This document shows positions 33,896-42,725 of a stretch of 64,000 bases of DNA, piece after piece (positions within the stretch are counted from its first letter, which is position 1; the number at the start of each line of letters is the position of its first letter). The stretch is from Actinoallomurus purpureus (GTDB lineage: Bacteria; Actinomycetota; Actinomycetes; Streptosporangiales; Streptosporangiaceae). The stretch covers positions 1 to 64,000 of the forward strand of contig NZ_JAMXMY010000032.1 of NCBI RefSeq assembly GCF_024055795.1, read 5' to 3'. Position numbers and translations under genes: made by a program. A model generated the notes under the pieces. That model saw only the letters and a program-made list of their open reading frames with translations. It had not been told where the DNA came from and made no database searches.

Positions 33896-33931
33896 GCAAT
33901 ATATTAGATATTGCACTGTTCATCATGTCAA
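33895..33931 (-). promoter_or_regulatory. Promoter and GntR operator of the gntR-acdS-E1 operon
   Basis: On the minus strand: -35 TTGACA (33926-33931), a 17-base spacer and a -10 TCTAAT (33903-33908), leaving about seven bases to the ATG, so the mRNA would be leaderless. A palindrome with perfect 8-bp arms, TGCAATAT-N5-ATATTGCA (33895-33915), covers the -10 and the start codon. A GntR bound here would occlude RNA polymerase. Confidence 0.8.
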
Positions 33932-34079
33932 CACCCTGTGTGACATCTGCATCATCGCCGCCCATCGCCCGTTCATAGGATTTCCTCGATCACCGGAGCG
34001 TGTGCGCGTCTCAGCGGCGGGGGCCGGCATGCGCGTACGTCGTGCTCGCATGCCGCCACACGCCCGGTACGGTTGGCCC

Positions 34080-34901
34080 GTGCTGCCGAACGTCACCGCC
34101 ACGCGCTACGTGACACCCCTCCGGGAGGGCGGGTCCCTGCCCGCCATCGTCGAGGCCGACGACCTGGGCACGTACGTCGTGAAGTTCCACGGCGCCGGGC
34201 AGGGGCGCAAGGCGCTGATCGCCGAGATCATCGCCGGTGAGCTCGGCCGAAGGCTCGGCCTCCGGGTGCCCGACCTGGTGACCGTGGACGTCGACCCGGC
34301 GATCGCCCGCCACGAGCCCGACCCCGACATCCAGGACCTGCTCAAGGCCAGCCCCGGCCGCAACCTCGGCGTCGACTACCTACCCGGCTCCCTCGGCTTC
34401 GATCCGCTGGCCTGGACGCCCCAGGCCGACTTCGCCGCGTCCGTCCTGTGGTTCGACGCGCTGATCGGCAACGTCGACCGCAGCTGGCGCAACCCGAACC
34501 TCCTGGTCTGGCACGGCGACGTCTGGCTGATCGACCACGGCGCGAGCCTGTACTTCCACCACGCCTGGGCCTCGGCGGACAAGCTGATCTCCCGGCCGTA
34601 CGACGCGAGCGACCACGTGCTGGCGACGTTCGTCGACGACGCCGGGCTGGCCTGCGCCGGCCGCGACCTCGGCCCGAAGATCACCGAGGATCTGCTGCGC
34701 GAGGTCGTGGCGCTCATCCCCGAGGAGTGGCTGGCCGACGAGCCCGGCTTCGACTCCCCCGCCGGCGTCGCGGCCGCGTACGTCACGCACCTGAGCACCC
34801 GGGTGGCCACTCCCGACGTCTGGCTGCCCGAGGTCGGAGAGGCCCGGCCGGCGGTCCCCCGGACCGAGCGCCCATCGACTCGACCGAAATGGGCCCGATG
34901 A
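34080..34901 (+). CDS. HipA-like kinase-fold protein (HipA_2 type)
   Basis: 273 residues from GTG 34080, the start of the conserved L-P-N-V-T-A-T-R-Y-V-T-P-L segment; no ribosome site, so leaderless initiation is possible. Glycine-rich N-lobe (Y-V-V-K-F-H-G-A-G-Q-G with a candidate ATP-binding Lys), then L-I-G-N-V-D-R-S-W-R-N-P-N-L-L (catalytic Asp/Asn type) and W-L-I-D-H-G (metal Asp), the order of HipA kinases. HipA phosphorylates glutamyl-tRNA synthetase in persistence systems; the substrate of this shorter group is unknown. Coupled by ATGA to a DUF3037 gene. Confidence 0.82.
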   Translation: MLPNVTATRYVTPLREGGSLPAIVEADDLGTYVVKFHGAGQGRKALIAEIIAGELGRRLGLRVPDLVTVDVDPAIARHEPDPDIQDLLKASPGRNLGVDYLPGSLGFDPLAWTPQADFAASVLWFDALIGNVDRSWRNPNLLVWHGDVWLIDHGASLYFHHAWASADKLISRPYDASDHVLATFVDDAGLACAGRDLGPKITEDLLREVVALIPEEWLADEPGFDSPAGVAAAYVTHLSTRVATPDVWLPEVGEARPAVPRTERPSTRPKWAR

Positions 34902-35272
34902 ACATCTTCGAGTACGCCGTCCTGCGGGTCATCCCTCGAGTCGAACGCGGCGAGACCATCAACGTCGGGGTGATCCTCTACTGCCAGACCGAGGACTTCC
35001 TCGGCTGCCGGACCCACCTCGACGACGTGCGGCTCCGCGCGCTGGCTCCGGATCTCGACGTCGACGGCGTACGAGCGGCGCTCAAGGCGGTCGACGACGT
35101 CTGCTGCGGCGGACCGCGGGCGGGTCAGGCAGCGGGCGAGTCCCTGGGCGCGCGGTTCCGCTGGCTGACCGCGCCGCGCAGCACCGTCGTCCAGCCCGGC
35201 CCGGTCCACTCGGGCCTCACCGCCGACGCCGCCGCCGACCTCGACCGCCTGCTCGACGTCCTCGTCCGCTGA
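34898..35272 (+). CDS. DUF3037 protein
   Basis: 124 residues; ATG overlaps the previous stop (ATGA). Opens with F-E-Y-A-V-L-R-V-I-P-R-V-E-R-G-E and N-V-G-V-I-L-Y-C, the DUF3037 signature. The tail holds a charged helix. The HipA_2-like/DUF3037 pair recurs in many actinomycetes, so a functional link, for example as toxin neutraliser or substrate, is inferred. No HipB-like DNA-binding gene is present. Confidence 0.85.
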   Translation: MNIFEYAVLRVIPRVERGETINVGVILYCQTEDFLGCRTHLDDVRLRALAPDLDVDGVRAALKAVDDVCCGGPRAGQAAGESLGARFRWLTAPRSTVVQPGPVHSGLTADAAADLDRLLDVLVR

Positions 35273-35344
35273 CTCCCACCCGGCCATTCGTCCGCAACTG
35301 GGCGATCCGATGGAAGACAACCCTCGCGCGCGGGCCTGCGGCGG

Positions 35345-36853
35345 TCAGCGGGACGCGGGGAAGCCCAGGTCCGGACCGGCCACCGTCTCAGCCGGGTCCG
35401 GCCAGAGGGTCGTGATGACCTTGCCGCGCGTGTAGAAGTGCACGGCTTCGCTGCCGTACATGCGGTGGTCGCCGAAGGCCGAGTCCTTCCAGCCGCCGAA
35501 GGAGTGGTAGCCCGCCGGCACCGGCATCGGCACGTTCACTCCGACCATGCCGGTCTCGACCTCCAGCTGGAACCGGCGGACCGCGCCGCCATCGCGGGTG
35601 AAGATCGCGCTGGCGTTGCCGTACGGGGAGCCGTTGATGATTTCCATGGCCTCCTCGTAGGTCTCCGCGCGGAGCACGCACAGGACGGGACCGAAGATCT
35701 CGTTCCGGTAGGCGTCCGAGTCCGTGCTGACCTTGTCGAGGAGCGACATACCCATCCAGAACCCGTTCTCCAGGCCCTCGACGGTGAAGCCCCTGCCGTC
35801 GAGCACCACGTCGGCTCCCTGGGCGGCCGCGCCCGCGACGTAGTCCGCGACCTCGTCGCGGTGCGCCTTGGTGACGAGCGGCCCCATCTCGGACGTCGGG
35901 TCGTTGCCCGGGCCGATCTTGATCTTCGCGGCGCGCTCGGCGATCCGGGACACCAGCGCGTCGCCCGCCGAGCCGACCGCGACCACCACGGAGACTGCCA
36001 TGCAGCGCTGGCCCGCGGAGCCGTAGGCGGCGGACACGGCGGCGTCGGCCGTCGCGTCGAGGTCGGCGTCGGGCAGGACCAGCATGTGGTTCTTCGCGCC
36101 ACCGAGGGCCTGGACGCGCTTGCCGCCGGCGGACGCCCTGCTGTAGACGTGGCGGGCGACCGGCGTGGAGCCCACGAACGACACGGCCGCCACGTCCGGG
36201 TGGTCGAGCAGCGCGTCCACCGCGACCTCGTCGCCGTGCAGGATGTTGAGCACACCGGCGGGCACGCCGGCCTCGGCCGCGAGCTCCGCGAGGAGCATGG
36301 ATGCGGACGGGGCCTTGCTGCTCGGCTTGTGGACGAAGGTGTTCCCGCAGGCGATCGCCATGGGGAACATCCACATGCTGATCATCGCGGGGAAGTTGAA
36401 CGGTGAGATGCCGACGATCACACCGAGCGGCTGGCGGATCGACGCCACGTCGATGCGGCTCGACACCTCCGTGGACGTGTCGCCCTTGAGCGCCGTGCCG
36501 AGCCCGCAGGCCAGTTCGACGATCTCCAGGCCCCGGGCCACCTCGGCCAGCGCGTCTGAGTGGATCTTGCCCTGCTCAGCCGTGATCAGCGCGGCGATGT
36601 CGTCGCGGCGCGCGTCCAGCAGGGCGCGGTAGCGGAAGAGGATCGCGATCCGCTGAGTGAGCGGGGACGTGCGCCAGGTGGCGTAAGCCTCCTTCGCCGC
36701 GGCGACCGCGGCGTCGACCTCGTCGGCACCGGCCATCGCCACTTGCGTGGTGACCTCTCCGGTCGCGGGGTCGGTCACGGGACTCCAGGTGCCGGACGCG
36801 CCTGAAGCGTCTCCGAAGGGCTTGCCACCGATCCAGTGGGTGACGGTCTTCAT
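35345..36853 (-). CDS. mmsA: CoA-acylating methylmalonate-semialdehyde dehydrogenase
   Basis: 502 residues. ALDH fold with P-F-N-F-P-A-M, G-S-T-P-V-A, L-G-G-A-K-N-H and the catalytic G-S-A-G-Q-R-C-M. The CoA-dependent MMSDH subgroup has R-Q-P-L-G-V-I-V-G-I-S-P-F-N-F-P and lacks the usual general-base Glu; this matches. It converts methylmalonate or malonate semialdehyde to propionyl- or acetyl-CoA in valine, thymine or inositol breakdown. Its product, propionyl-CoA, is also the inferred end of the acdS pathway nearby. No iol or other mms genes adjacent. Confidence 0.93.
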   Translation of the reverse strand: MKTVTHWIGGKPFGDASGASGTWSPVTDPATGEVTTQVAMAGADEVDAAVAAAKEAYATWRTSPLTQRIAILFRYRALLDARRDDIAALITAEQGKIHSDALAEVARGLEIVELACGLGTALKGDTSTEVSSRIDVASIRQPLGVIVGISPFNFPAMISMWMFPMAIACGNTFVHKPSSKAPSASMLLAELAAEAGVPAGVLNILHGDEVAVDALLDHPDVAAVSFVGSTPVARHVYSRASAGGKRVQALGGAKNHMLVLPDADLDATADAAVSAAYGSAGQRCMAVSVVVAVGSAGDALVSRIAERAAKIKIGPGNDPTSEMGPLVTKAHRDEVADYVAGAAAQGADVVLDGRGFTVEGLENGFWMGMSLLDKVSTDSDAYRNEIFGPVLCVLRAETYEEAMEIINGSPYGNASAIFTRDGGAVRRFQLEVETGMVGVNVPMPVPAGYHSFGGWKDSAFGDHRMYGSEAVHFYTRGKVITTLWPDPAETVAGPDLGFPASR

Positions 36854-37260
36854 CGGCGGAACTCCTTCAAAGATGACGGCGGCGGCTGCGAGGTTCCTGT
36901 GTCGTACACCTCGTCCGCGCGGGTTGGACTGTTGGCACCGAAGCTACCCATCTGGTCTCCACATACAGGCGCTTGGGAGCCTCGCGACCCGAAGTGCCTC
37001 CCTCAGGTCCCATACCGTCGTGGCGTGGGTCACATACATGCCGAGCGCCGCCGCGGTCGACTGGGTGGATTCGCCTCCCAGCAGGGAGTAAGCCGGTCGT
37101 GGTCTCGGTTCTGGTCGAAGGCGCACAATGGGCGTACGGAAATCCGACGAACGGGGGTCCGGCGCTGGCCGACCGGCTCCCTGATCCGTCGCGGAACACT
37201 CGACGACCAGCGCTCAACGGGTCGCCAGTGTCTGCACCGCGCCCGGCCGGGAGGCATCCG
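36854..37260. other. 407-base divergent intergenic region between mmsA and the GlxA-type gene
   Basis: Short frames occur on both strands. One on the minus strand at about 36944-37126 encodes a segment ending near Y-V-T-H-A-T-T-V-W-D-L that looks protein-like but matches nothing I know. No hairpin or clear operator was seen. It probably holds both promoters and possibly gene debris. Confidence 0.4.
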
Positions 37261-38280
37261 ATGAACCACAGGCGCCCTGGAAGGGGCCCGCTCACCGTGA
37301 CAGTGTTCGTCTTCCCGGGGGTGCGGCTGCTCGATGTGACCGGTCCCATCGAGGTGTTCGCTTCGGCGAACGAGTTCGGCGGACGCTATCGGGTGCAGAC
37401 CGTGTCCGAGGACGGGGCGGAGGTGATCACCTCCGCCGGGACCCGCCTCAGCGCTGACCTGCGTGTCGATGATGTACGTGAGCCGTGCGACGTTTTGGTG
37501 GTCCCGGGCGGTCCGGAATGGGAAACGCTGATCAAGGACGACGCGTTCTTGGATGTCGTCCGGCGACTCCATGAGAAGGCCCGCTGCACGGCATCGGTGT
37601 GCACGGGAGCGTTTCTGCTGGCAGCGGCCGGACTATTGGATGGGCGTCGCGCCGCGACGCACTGGCGGCACTCACAGCAACTGGCCCTGCGTTTCCCGTC
37701 CGTACGGGTCGAACCGGACGCCATCTTCGTGCGGGACGGGCAAATGATGACCTCGGCAGGTGTCAGCGCCGGCATCGACCTGTCCTTGGCGCTCGTCGAA
37801 GATCACTACGGTGCAGAGGTTGCTCGAGCGGTTGCCAAAGACATGGTCGTCTTCATGCAACGACCGGGGGGCCAGTCCCAATTCAGCGTCCGCTCCCAGG
37901 TCCCGCACTCCCCCCGGGAGACGCTCCGCCGGGTGCTGGACGAGGTCGCTGAGAACCCCGGGGCCAACCACACAGTGTCGGCCATGGCACGCAGGGCAGG
38001 CATCAGCGTCCGTCACGTGACCCGGCTCTTCTACGAAGAGGTGAGAACCACTCCGGCCCGGTATGTGGAGCAGGTCCGGTTGGAAGCCGCCCGGGTGCTG
38101 CTGGAGACGGGTGATGACTCCATGGCGGTGGTAGCGCGGCGTACAGGGTTCGGCTCACCTGAGTCGATGCGCAGAGCATTTGTGCGGCACCTGGCTGTGA
38201 CGCCGGGTGCGTACCGGGCCAGTTTCCGCACGACCGGCGTGGGCACGAAGGATTCGGTGTCCGAAGCCGTCTCGCCGTAG
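37261..38280 (+). CDS. GlxA-family regulator (DJ-1/PfpI domain plus AraC helix-turn-helix)
   Basis: 339 residues from ATG 37261 (GGGAGG site). N-terminal DJ-1/PfpI domain: V-F-V-F-P-G-V-R-L-L-D-V-T-G-P, V-V-P-G-G-P and the elbow Cys in S-V-C-T-G-A-F-L-L. C-terminal AraC-type double helix-turn-helix (about 235-335; M-A-R-R-A-G-I-S-V-R-H-V-T-R-L-F and G-F-G-S-P-E-S-M-R-R-A-F). Such proteins activate catabolic genes for amines or amino acids. The divergent mmsA gene is the obvious candidate target. Confidence 0.92.
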   Translation: MNHRRPGRGPLTVTVFVFPGVRLLDVTGPIEVFASANEFGGRYRVQTVSEDGAEVITSAGTRLSADLRVDDVREPCDVLVVPGGPEWETLIKDDAFLDVVRRLHEKARCTASVCTGAFLLAAAGLLDGRRAATHWRHSQQLALRFPSVRVEPDAIFVRDGQMMTSAGVSAGIDLSLALVEDHYGAEVARAVAKDMVVFMQRPGGQSQFSVRSQVPHSPRETLRRVLDEVAENPGANHTVSAMARRAGISVRHVTRLFYEEVRTTPARYVEQVRLEAARVLLETGDDSMAVVARRTGFGSPESMRRAFVRHLAVTPGAYRASFRTTGVGTKDSVSEAVSP

Positions 38281-38346
38281 TCGAGGCGCAACGGGCTGCC
38301 CGCTTCACCGGCGAATGCACCTCGGGCGACGCGCAGAGCAGACCCG

Positions 38347-39762
38347 TCAGCGACAGGGAGCTGTCCAGCCCTCCTCGTGCGCCAGCGTCAGATCGAAGGC
38401 GTCGTGGTCGCTGTCGTCGAGGGTGAAGGGGGCGGTTTGGGCAAGGTACCCCGCAGCGACGACGGTGTAGTGGTCGCGTTCGAGATCGGTGAAGGCGTAG
38501 GAGCCGTCCTCGGCGGTGAGTGTCTTGCCGACGACGTTGCCCGCCGGGTCGAGGAGGGTGACACGGGCCTGGGAGATCGGGCGGCCGTCAGTGGTGGTGC
38601 GGACGGTGCCCTTGAGCACGGTCGGCCCGTCGAGCCGCGCCTCCGGCTCGCCGGTCTGCCGGTCCGCGTGCCCGCCGGTGGGCCGGCGCCGCATGTGCCT
38701 GGCGGCATGGTGCAGGGAGTGGCTGGACACCACCACCCAGGCGATGACGAGCAGCTCGTAGAACACCACGGCCAACCAGGCGAACGCGTCCGAGCCGGTC
38801 CGCGCCGCAAGGGCGCCGGTGGCCGTCACGCAGGCGCCGATCGGGAAGATGAAAGACCACCAGGTGGGCGCGAAAGGCAGCCCGGCCCGGATCGTCCGTA
38901 CGGTCAGCCCCGTGGCCAGCACCACCCACAGCATGGCGAAGCCCCACACCACGATCCCGCCCAGCAGCGCGAACACCGCGGCGCCCCGCGCGTAGGGCGC
39001 AGCCAGCGCGCTCGGCGCCGCCGTGGCCAGCGCGCCGAGCGCCGTCACCGACTGGCCCAACGCCCCCGCCCCGATCCACACCGTAGGCACCACCGTTCCA
39101 GTGGGGGCCTCATGGTGCACCAGGCGGCCGTAAATCATGGCCAGCACCAGCAGCGTCGCGACCAGGCCGAGCCCGAGCATCGCGTAGCAGCCCAGCATCA
39201 GGGCGAGCCGCACCTGCCCCGCCCGCGCATGAGGGACAAGCAGCGCGCCCGTCGCGGCCGAGACCATCGGCGGCACCACCGGCAGCAGCCAGCCCCCGAA
39301 CGCCGCGTCCGGCGCGAAGCGGTGCCGGGTGACCATCAGATAAGGCACCGTGCAGGCCGCGACAAGACCGAGCACGGTACCGAGCGACCACAGCACCCAG
39401 TCCACGTCCAGCGCCGCCTGGGGCCCGATCAGCCGGCGGCCGAGCAGCAGCGCCCCGGAGCCCACCGTGAGCAGCGCTATCGGCGGCGCGCCGAAGAACT
39501 GGACCATCACCGGATCACCGGCGTGCAACCGCAGCGCCCGCTGCCGGAGGTAACCGACAGCCAGCACGAGTAGCAGGAGCGCGGCGGCCAGCCAGACCAC
39601 CAGGGCGGCAGTCCGCAGCCCGTGGAGCCGTGGCAGGGTGACCGCCGCATTGGCGACGATGGCAGTGCCCATCACGGCCGCGAACCAACTGGGGCCGAGG
39701 ACCGTACGCCTCTTTCTGTTTGCCGTAGGTGCGAAAGGGCCGGCGCACGGGGGACGATTCAT
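38347..39762 (-). CDS. TDT/SLAC1-type membrane transporter fused to a carboxypeptidase-regulatory-like domain
   Basis: 471 residues from ATG 39762; in-frame Mets at 39804 and 39864 are alternatives. About ten membrane spans (residues ~20-355 of the shorter form) with the tellurite-resistance/dicarboxylate transporter pattern (G-P-S-W-F-A-A-V-M-G-T-A near the first span). After a basic loop, a C-terminal ~75-residue beta-sandwich like CarboxypepD_reg (L-K-G-T-V-R-T-T, A-R-V-T-L-L-D-P-A-G, D-G-S-Y-A-F-T-D-L) is attached. The transporter part may move sulfite, dicarboxylates or other anions; the appended domain is unusual for it. Confidence 0.8.
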   Translation of the reverse strand: MNRPPCAGPFAPTANRKRRTVLGPSWFAAVMGTAIVANAAVTLPRLHGLRTAALVVWLAAALLLLVLAVGYLRQRALRLHAGDPVMVQFFGAPPIALLTVGSGALLLGRRLIGPQAALDVDWVLWSLGTVLGLVAACTVPYLMVTRHRFAPDAAFGGWLLPVVPPMVSAATGALLVPHARAGQVRLALMLGCYAMLGLGLVATLLVLAMIYGRLVHHEAPTGTVVPTVWIGAGALGQSVTALGALATAAPSALAAPYARGAAVFALLGGIVVWGFAMLWVVLATGLTVRTIRAGLPFAPTWWSFIFPIGACVTATGALAARTGSDAFAWLAVVFYELLVIAWVVVSSHSLHHAARHMRRRPTGGHADRQTGEPEARLDGPTVLKGTVRTTTDGRPISQARVTLLDPAGNVVGKTLTAEDGSYAFTDLERDHYTVVAAGYLAQTAPFTLDDSDHDAFDLTLAHEEGWTAPCR

Positions 39763-39912
39763 TCCCCGAACCCTATGTTCGGGTTGAGGAGCACTGTCGA
39801 TCATGTCCTGATGTAAGCGCTGCATGGCGCACATCGAGCGACCGCCATAGCGGGGCAACCCCAAAGAGCCGAACCAGCCGGGTCGCTAGGACGGTGCGGC
39901 AGGTCTTCGTTG

Positions 39913-40695
39913 TCAGAAGGGCACCTCTTCCTCTTCCCCGGGGACTGTCGGCTGCGGATCGCGGGTGAGAAAGGTCGTGATCCCCCGTTGGAAGTCGTCG
40001 AAGGCGACGGGAGGCCCCCCGGCCTGTGCCTTCGCCGCGGCCCACGCCGGCGTGAGCACGGCTCCGACCGCGTGCTTGGCGGCCCGGACGGCCGCGCTGG
40101 GATGGCGGGTGATGTGCAACACCAGCCTGCGGGTGGCCGTGGCCAGCTCCTCGTCCGGCACACAGCGGGTGGCGAGCCCGAGACTCACCGCCTCGGCGGC
40201 GGAGACGAGACGGCCCGTGTACAGCAGTTCCCGCGCGACGCCGGGCCCGGCGAGCACGGCCAGCCGCGCGGCGAAGGCGGGGCTGACGAGGATGCCGAGC
40301 CGTGCGATCGGCATCCCGATCCGCGCGCTCTCCGCCATGACCTGCAGGTCACAGGCCAGGGCCAGCTGGCAGCCCGCTCCGGCGGCGACGCCCTCGACCT
40401 GCGCGATGACCGGCACCGGCAGGTCCTCGATCGCGGTGAAGGCGGCCTCCATCGCGGCGAAGCTGTCCGCGACCCCGGTGACGTCCGCCTCGACCCATTC
40501 CCGCATGTCCGAACCGGAGCTGAACATGCCGCCCTGGCCACGGACGACCACGGCGCGCAGCTCGTCGTCGCGGGCGAGGTCGCGGAACGTCCGTTCGAGT
40601 TCGCGCCAGTCCGCGCTGGACAGCGCGTTGCCGCGGCGCCCGTCGCCGACGGCGACTTCGGCCACCTCCACGTCACGGTGCAATCTGACCTTCAT
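39913..40695 (-). CDS. Enoyl-CoA hydratase/isomerase family protein
   Basis: 260 residues. Crotonase-fold signs: G-N-A-L-S near 25-29, G-M-F-S-S-G-S-D for the first oxyanion loop and V-A-A-G-A-G-C-Q-L-A-L-A-C-D-L for the second. Catalytic-Glu positions are not clearly the hydratase pair, so isomerase or other crotonase chemistry is possible. Start ATG overlaps the CoA-transferase stop (ATGA), so the two act together on the same CoA ester. Confidence 0.9.
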   Translation of the reverse strand: MKVRLHRDVEVAEVAVGDGRRGNALSSADWRELERTFRDLARDDELRAVVVRGQGGMFSSGSDMREWVEADVTGVADSFAAMEAAFTAIEDLPVPVIAQVEGVAAGAGCQLALACDLQVMAESARIGMPIARLGILVSPAFAARLAVLAGPGVARELLYTGRLVSAAEAVSLGLATRCVPDEELATATRRLVLHITRHPSAAVRAAKHAVGAVLTPAWAAAKAQAGGPPVAFDDFQRGITTFLTRDPQPTVPGEEEEVPF

Positions 40696-41885
40696 CGGAT
40701 GTCGCCCTCCTCCCGCATCGCGGCGATCTCCTCGGCGGTGAGACCGAGTTCGGCGAGCACCTCGTCGGTGTGCTCGCCGAGGCCGGGCGGCGCGGACCGT
40801 ACGGCCGGCGGCTGCGCCGACAGCTTGATCGGCGAGCCGAGCATGCGCAGCCGTCCCGCCTGCGGGTGCTCGGTCTCGACCACCATCTCCCGGGCGAGCA
40901 CCTGCGGATGCGCGAGCGCCTCCGGCACGGTGTTGATCGGTCCGGCCGGCACGCCCGCCTCGGTGAGGACGTCCGCCCACTCGGCGCTGGTCCGGGCGGC
41001 CAGTGTCTCCTCGAGGAGGGCCAGCAGTTCCTCCCGGTTGCCCACCCGGTCCTTGTTGGTGGCGAAGCGCGGGTCCTCGGCGAGATGGCCGAGGCCGACG
41101 GCCGCCGTGAAGCGCCGCCACAGGCCGTCGTTGCCCACGGCGACCATGAGGTGGCCGTCGGCGGTGGGCAACGCCTGGTACGGCACGATCGACGGGTGGG
41201 CGGAGCCGTACCGGCGCGGTGTCTCTCCGGTGGCGAAGTAGCCCCCCGCCACGTAGGTCAGCCAGGCGATCTGGCCGTCGAGCAGCGAGATGTCGACGTG
41301 CTGCCCGCGGCCGGTCTGCCGGCGCGCGTTGAGCGCGGCGAGGACTCCGATGACCGCCCACATCCCGGCCCCGAGGTCGGCCCCGGAGGTGCCCATCCGC
41401 ACCGGCGGGCCGTCGGCCTCTCCGGTCACGCTCATGATCCCGCTCATCGCCTGGGCGACGGCGTCGTACCCGGCCCGTTCGGCGTACGGGCCGGTGTGGC
41501 CGTATCCACTGATCGACCCGTACACCAGACCGGGATTGCGGGCCGACAGCTCCTCGTAGCCGAGGCCGAGGCGGGCGGCGGTGCCCGGCCGGAAGTTCTC
41601 CAGGACCACGTCGGCGCGGTCGGCGAGCCGCTGAACGACGTCACGGCCCTTCTCGGACTTCAGGTCGACGCTGATGGAGCGCTTGTTGCGGTTGACGGAC
41701 AGGAAGTACGCCGCGTCATCCCCCTGGAACGGCGGCCCCCACTGCCGGGTGTCGTCGCCCTTCCGGGTGTCCTCGACCTTGATCACGTCCGCGCCGAGGT
41801 CCGCCATGATCATGCTGGCGAACGGCCCGGACAGGATCCGGGACAGGTCGAGTACCCGCACACCGGCGAGCGCGCCGTCGGACAT
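40692..41885 (-). CDS. CaiB/BaiF-family (class III) CoA-transferase
   Basis: 397 residues from ATG 41885 with GGAGGA before it; a longer in-frame GTG at 41909 would overlap the operator. Family motifs: V-L-D-L-S-R-I-L-S-G-P-F-A, L-G-A-D-V-I-K-V-E-D with the catalytic Asp later in M-G-T-S-G-A-D-L-G, and N-K-R-S-I-S-V-D-L-K. It moves CoA between carboxylic acids, activating a substrate for the coupled crotonase. Repression by the divergent GntR is likely. Confidence 0.93.
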   Translation of the reverse strand: MSDGALAGVRVLDLSRILSGPFASMIMADLGADVIKVEDTRKGDDTRQWGPPFQGDDAAYFLSVNRNKRSISVDLKSEKGRDVVQRLADRADVVLENFRPGTAARLGLGYEELSARNPGLVYGSISGYGHTGPYAERAGYDAVAQAMSGIMSVTGEADGPPVRMGTSGADLGAGMWAVIGVLAALNARRQTGRGQHVDISLLDGQIAWLTYVAGGYFATGETPRRYGSAHPSIVPYQALPTADGHLMVAVGNDGLWRRFTAAVGLGHLAEDPRFATNKDRVGNREELLALLEETLAARTSAEWADVLTEAGVPAGPINTVPEALAHPQVLAREMVVETEHPQAGRLRMLGSPIKLSAQPPAVRSAPPGLGEHTDEVLAELGLTAEEIAAMREEGDIR

Positions 41886-41897
41886 CGCTCCTCCAAT

Positions 41898-41908
41898 TGG
41901 TTGGACCA
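41898..41908. promoter_or_regulatory. FadR/GntR-type operator
   Basis: TGGTTGGACCA fits TGGT-N3-ACCA, the FadR-subfamily consensus. It lies between the divergent CoA-transferase (13 bases before its start) and the GntR gene at 41971, so it can control both. Confidence 0.7.
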
Positions 41909-41970
41909 CTGGACCTTAAGGCCAATGGTAGAGTGTCGTAAACCACCTCCAAGGGCGTCAAGAGGGCGAA

Positions 41971-42672
41971 GTGTCCGAATCTCTCCGTCCCCTGGCCCGG
42001 CCCCGCCTGTACGAACAGGTCGCCGCCAGGCTCCGCGAGCACGTCGTCGATCAGGGCCTGCGGGCCGGCGACCGTCTTCCCCCCGAACGGGAACTCGCCG
42101 ACCGGCTGGAGGTCAGCCGCACCTCCGTACGGCAGGCGATCGTCGCCCTCGAGGTCCAGGGGCTCATCGAGGTCCGGCACGGCGGCGGCAACTACCTCCT
42201 CCGCGACCGCCTCGAAGCCGAGCCGCTGGAGAGCCTCCTCTCCCGCAAGCGGCGGCTGCCGGAGATCCTGGAGGCGCGCGACGCGGCCGAGACCAAGCTG
42301 GCCTCCCTCGCCGCCGAGCGCCGGACCGCCGCGGACCTCGCCGCCATCGACACGGCCCTGGACGCCATGCGGTCCGCGATCGAACGCGGCGAACTCTGCG
42401 TCGACGAGGACGAGCGGTTCCACGGCGCGGTGATCGCGGCCGCGCGCAGCCCACTGCTCGCCGACTTCATGGGCCACCTGTCCCGGGAGATCACCGAGAG
42501 CCGCCGCGAGTCCCTGCGCCAGCCCGGCAGACCGGCCAACTCACTGCTCCAGCACGAGAAGGTCGCCGAGGCCATCCGCGCCGGCGACCCCGCCGCCGCG
42601 GCCGAAGCCATGCACTCCCACGTCCAGAGCGTCGGCGACGTCAAGCTCCTGAACTGGGCCCCCGACGCCTGA
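41971..42672 (+). CDS. GntR-family (FadR/FCD) transcriptional regulator
   Basis: 233 residues; GTG start after AGAGGG. Winged helix at about 10-75 (L-P-P-E-R-E-L-A-D-R-L-E-V-S-R-T-S-V-R-Q-A) and an FCD all-helical effector domain from about 95. Divergent from the CoA-transferase/crotonase operon with a matching operator between. It probably represses that operon until an acid or CoA intermediate binds. Confidence 0.93.
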   Translation: MSESLRPLARPRLYEQVAARLREHVVDQGLRAGDRLPPERELADRLEVSRTSVRQAIVALEVQGLIEVRHGGGNYLLRDRLEAEPLESLLSRKRRLPEILEARDAAETKLASLAAERRTAADLAAIDTALDAMRSAIERGELCVDEDERFHGAVIAAARSPLLADFMGHLSREITESRRESLRQPGRPANSLLQHEKVAEAIRAGDPAAAAEAMHSHVQSVGDVKLLNWAPDA

Positions 42673-42725
42673 TCGGAACCACCGGGCGGAAGCGATACTG
42701 AGGCCAACCCCCGGGGAGATCACCC

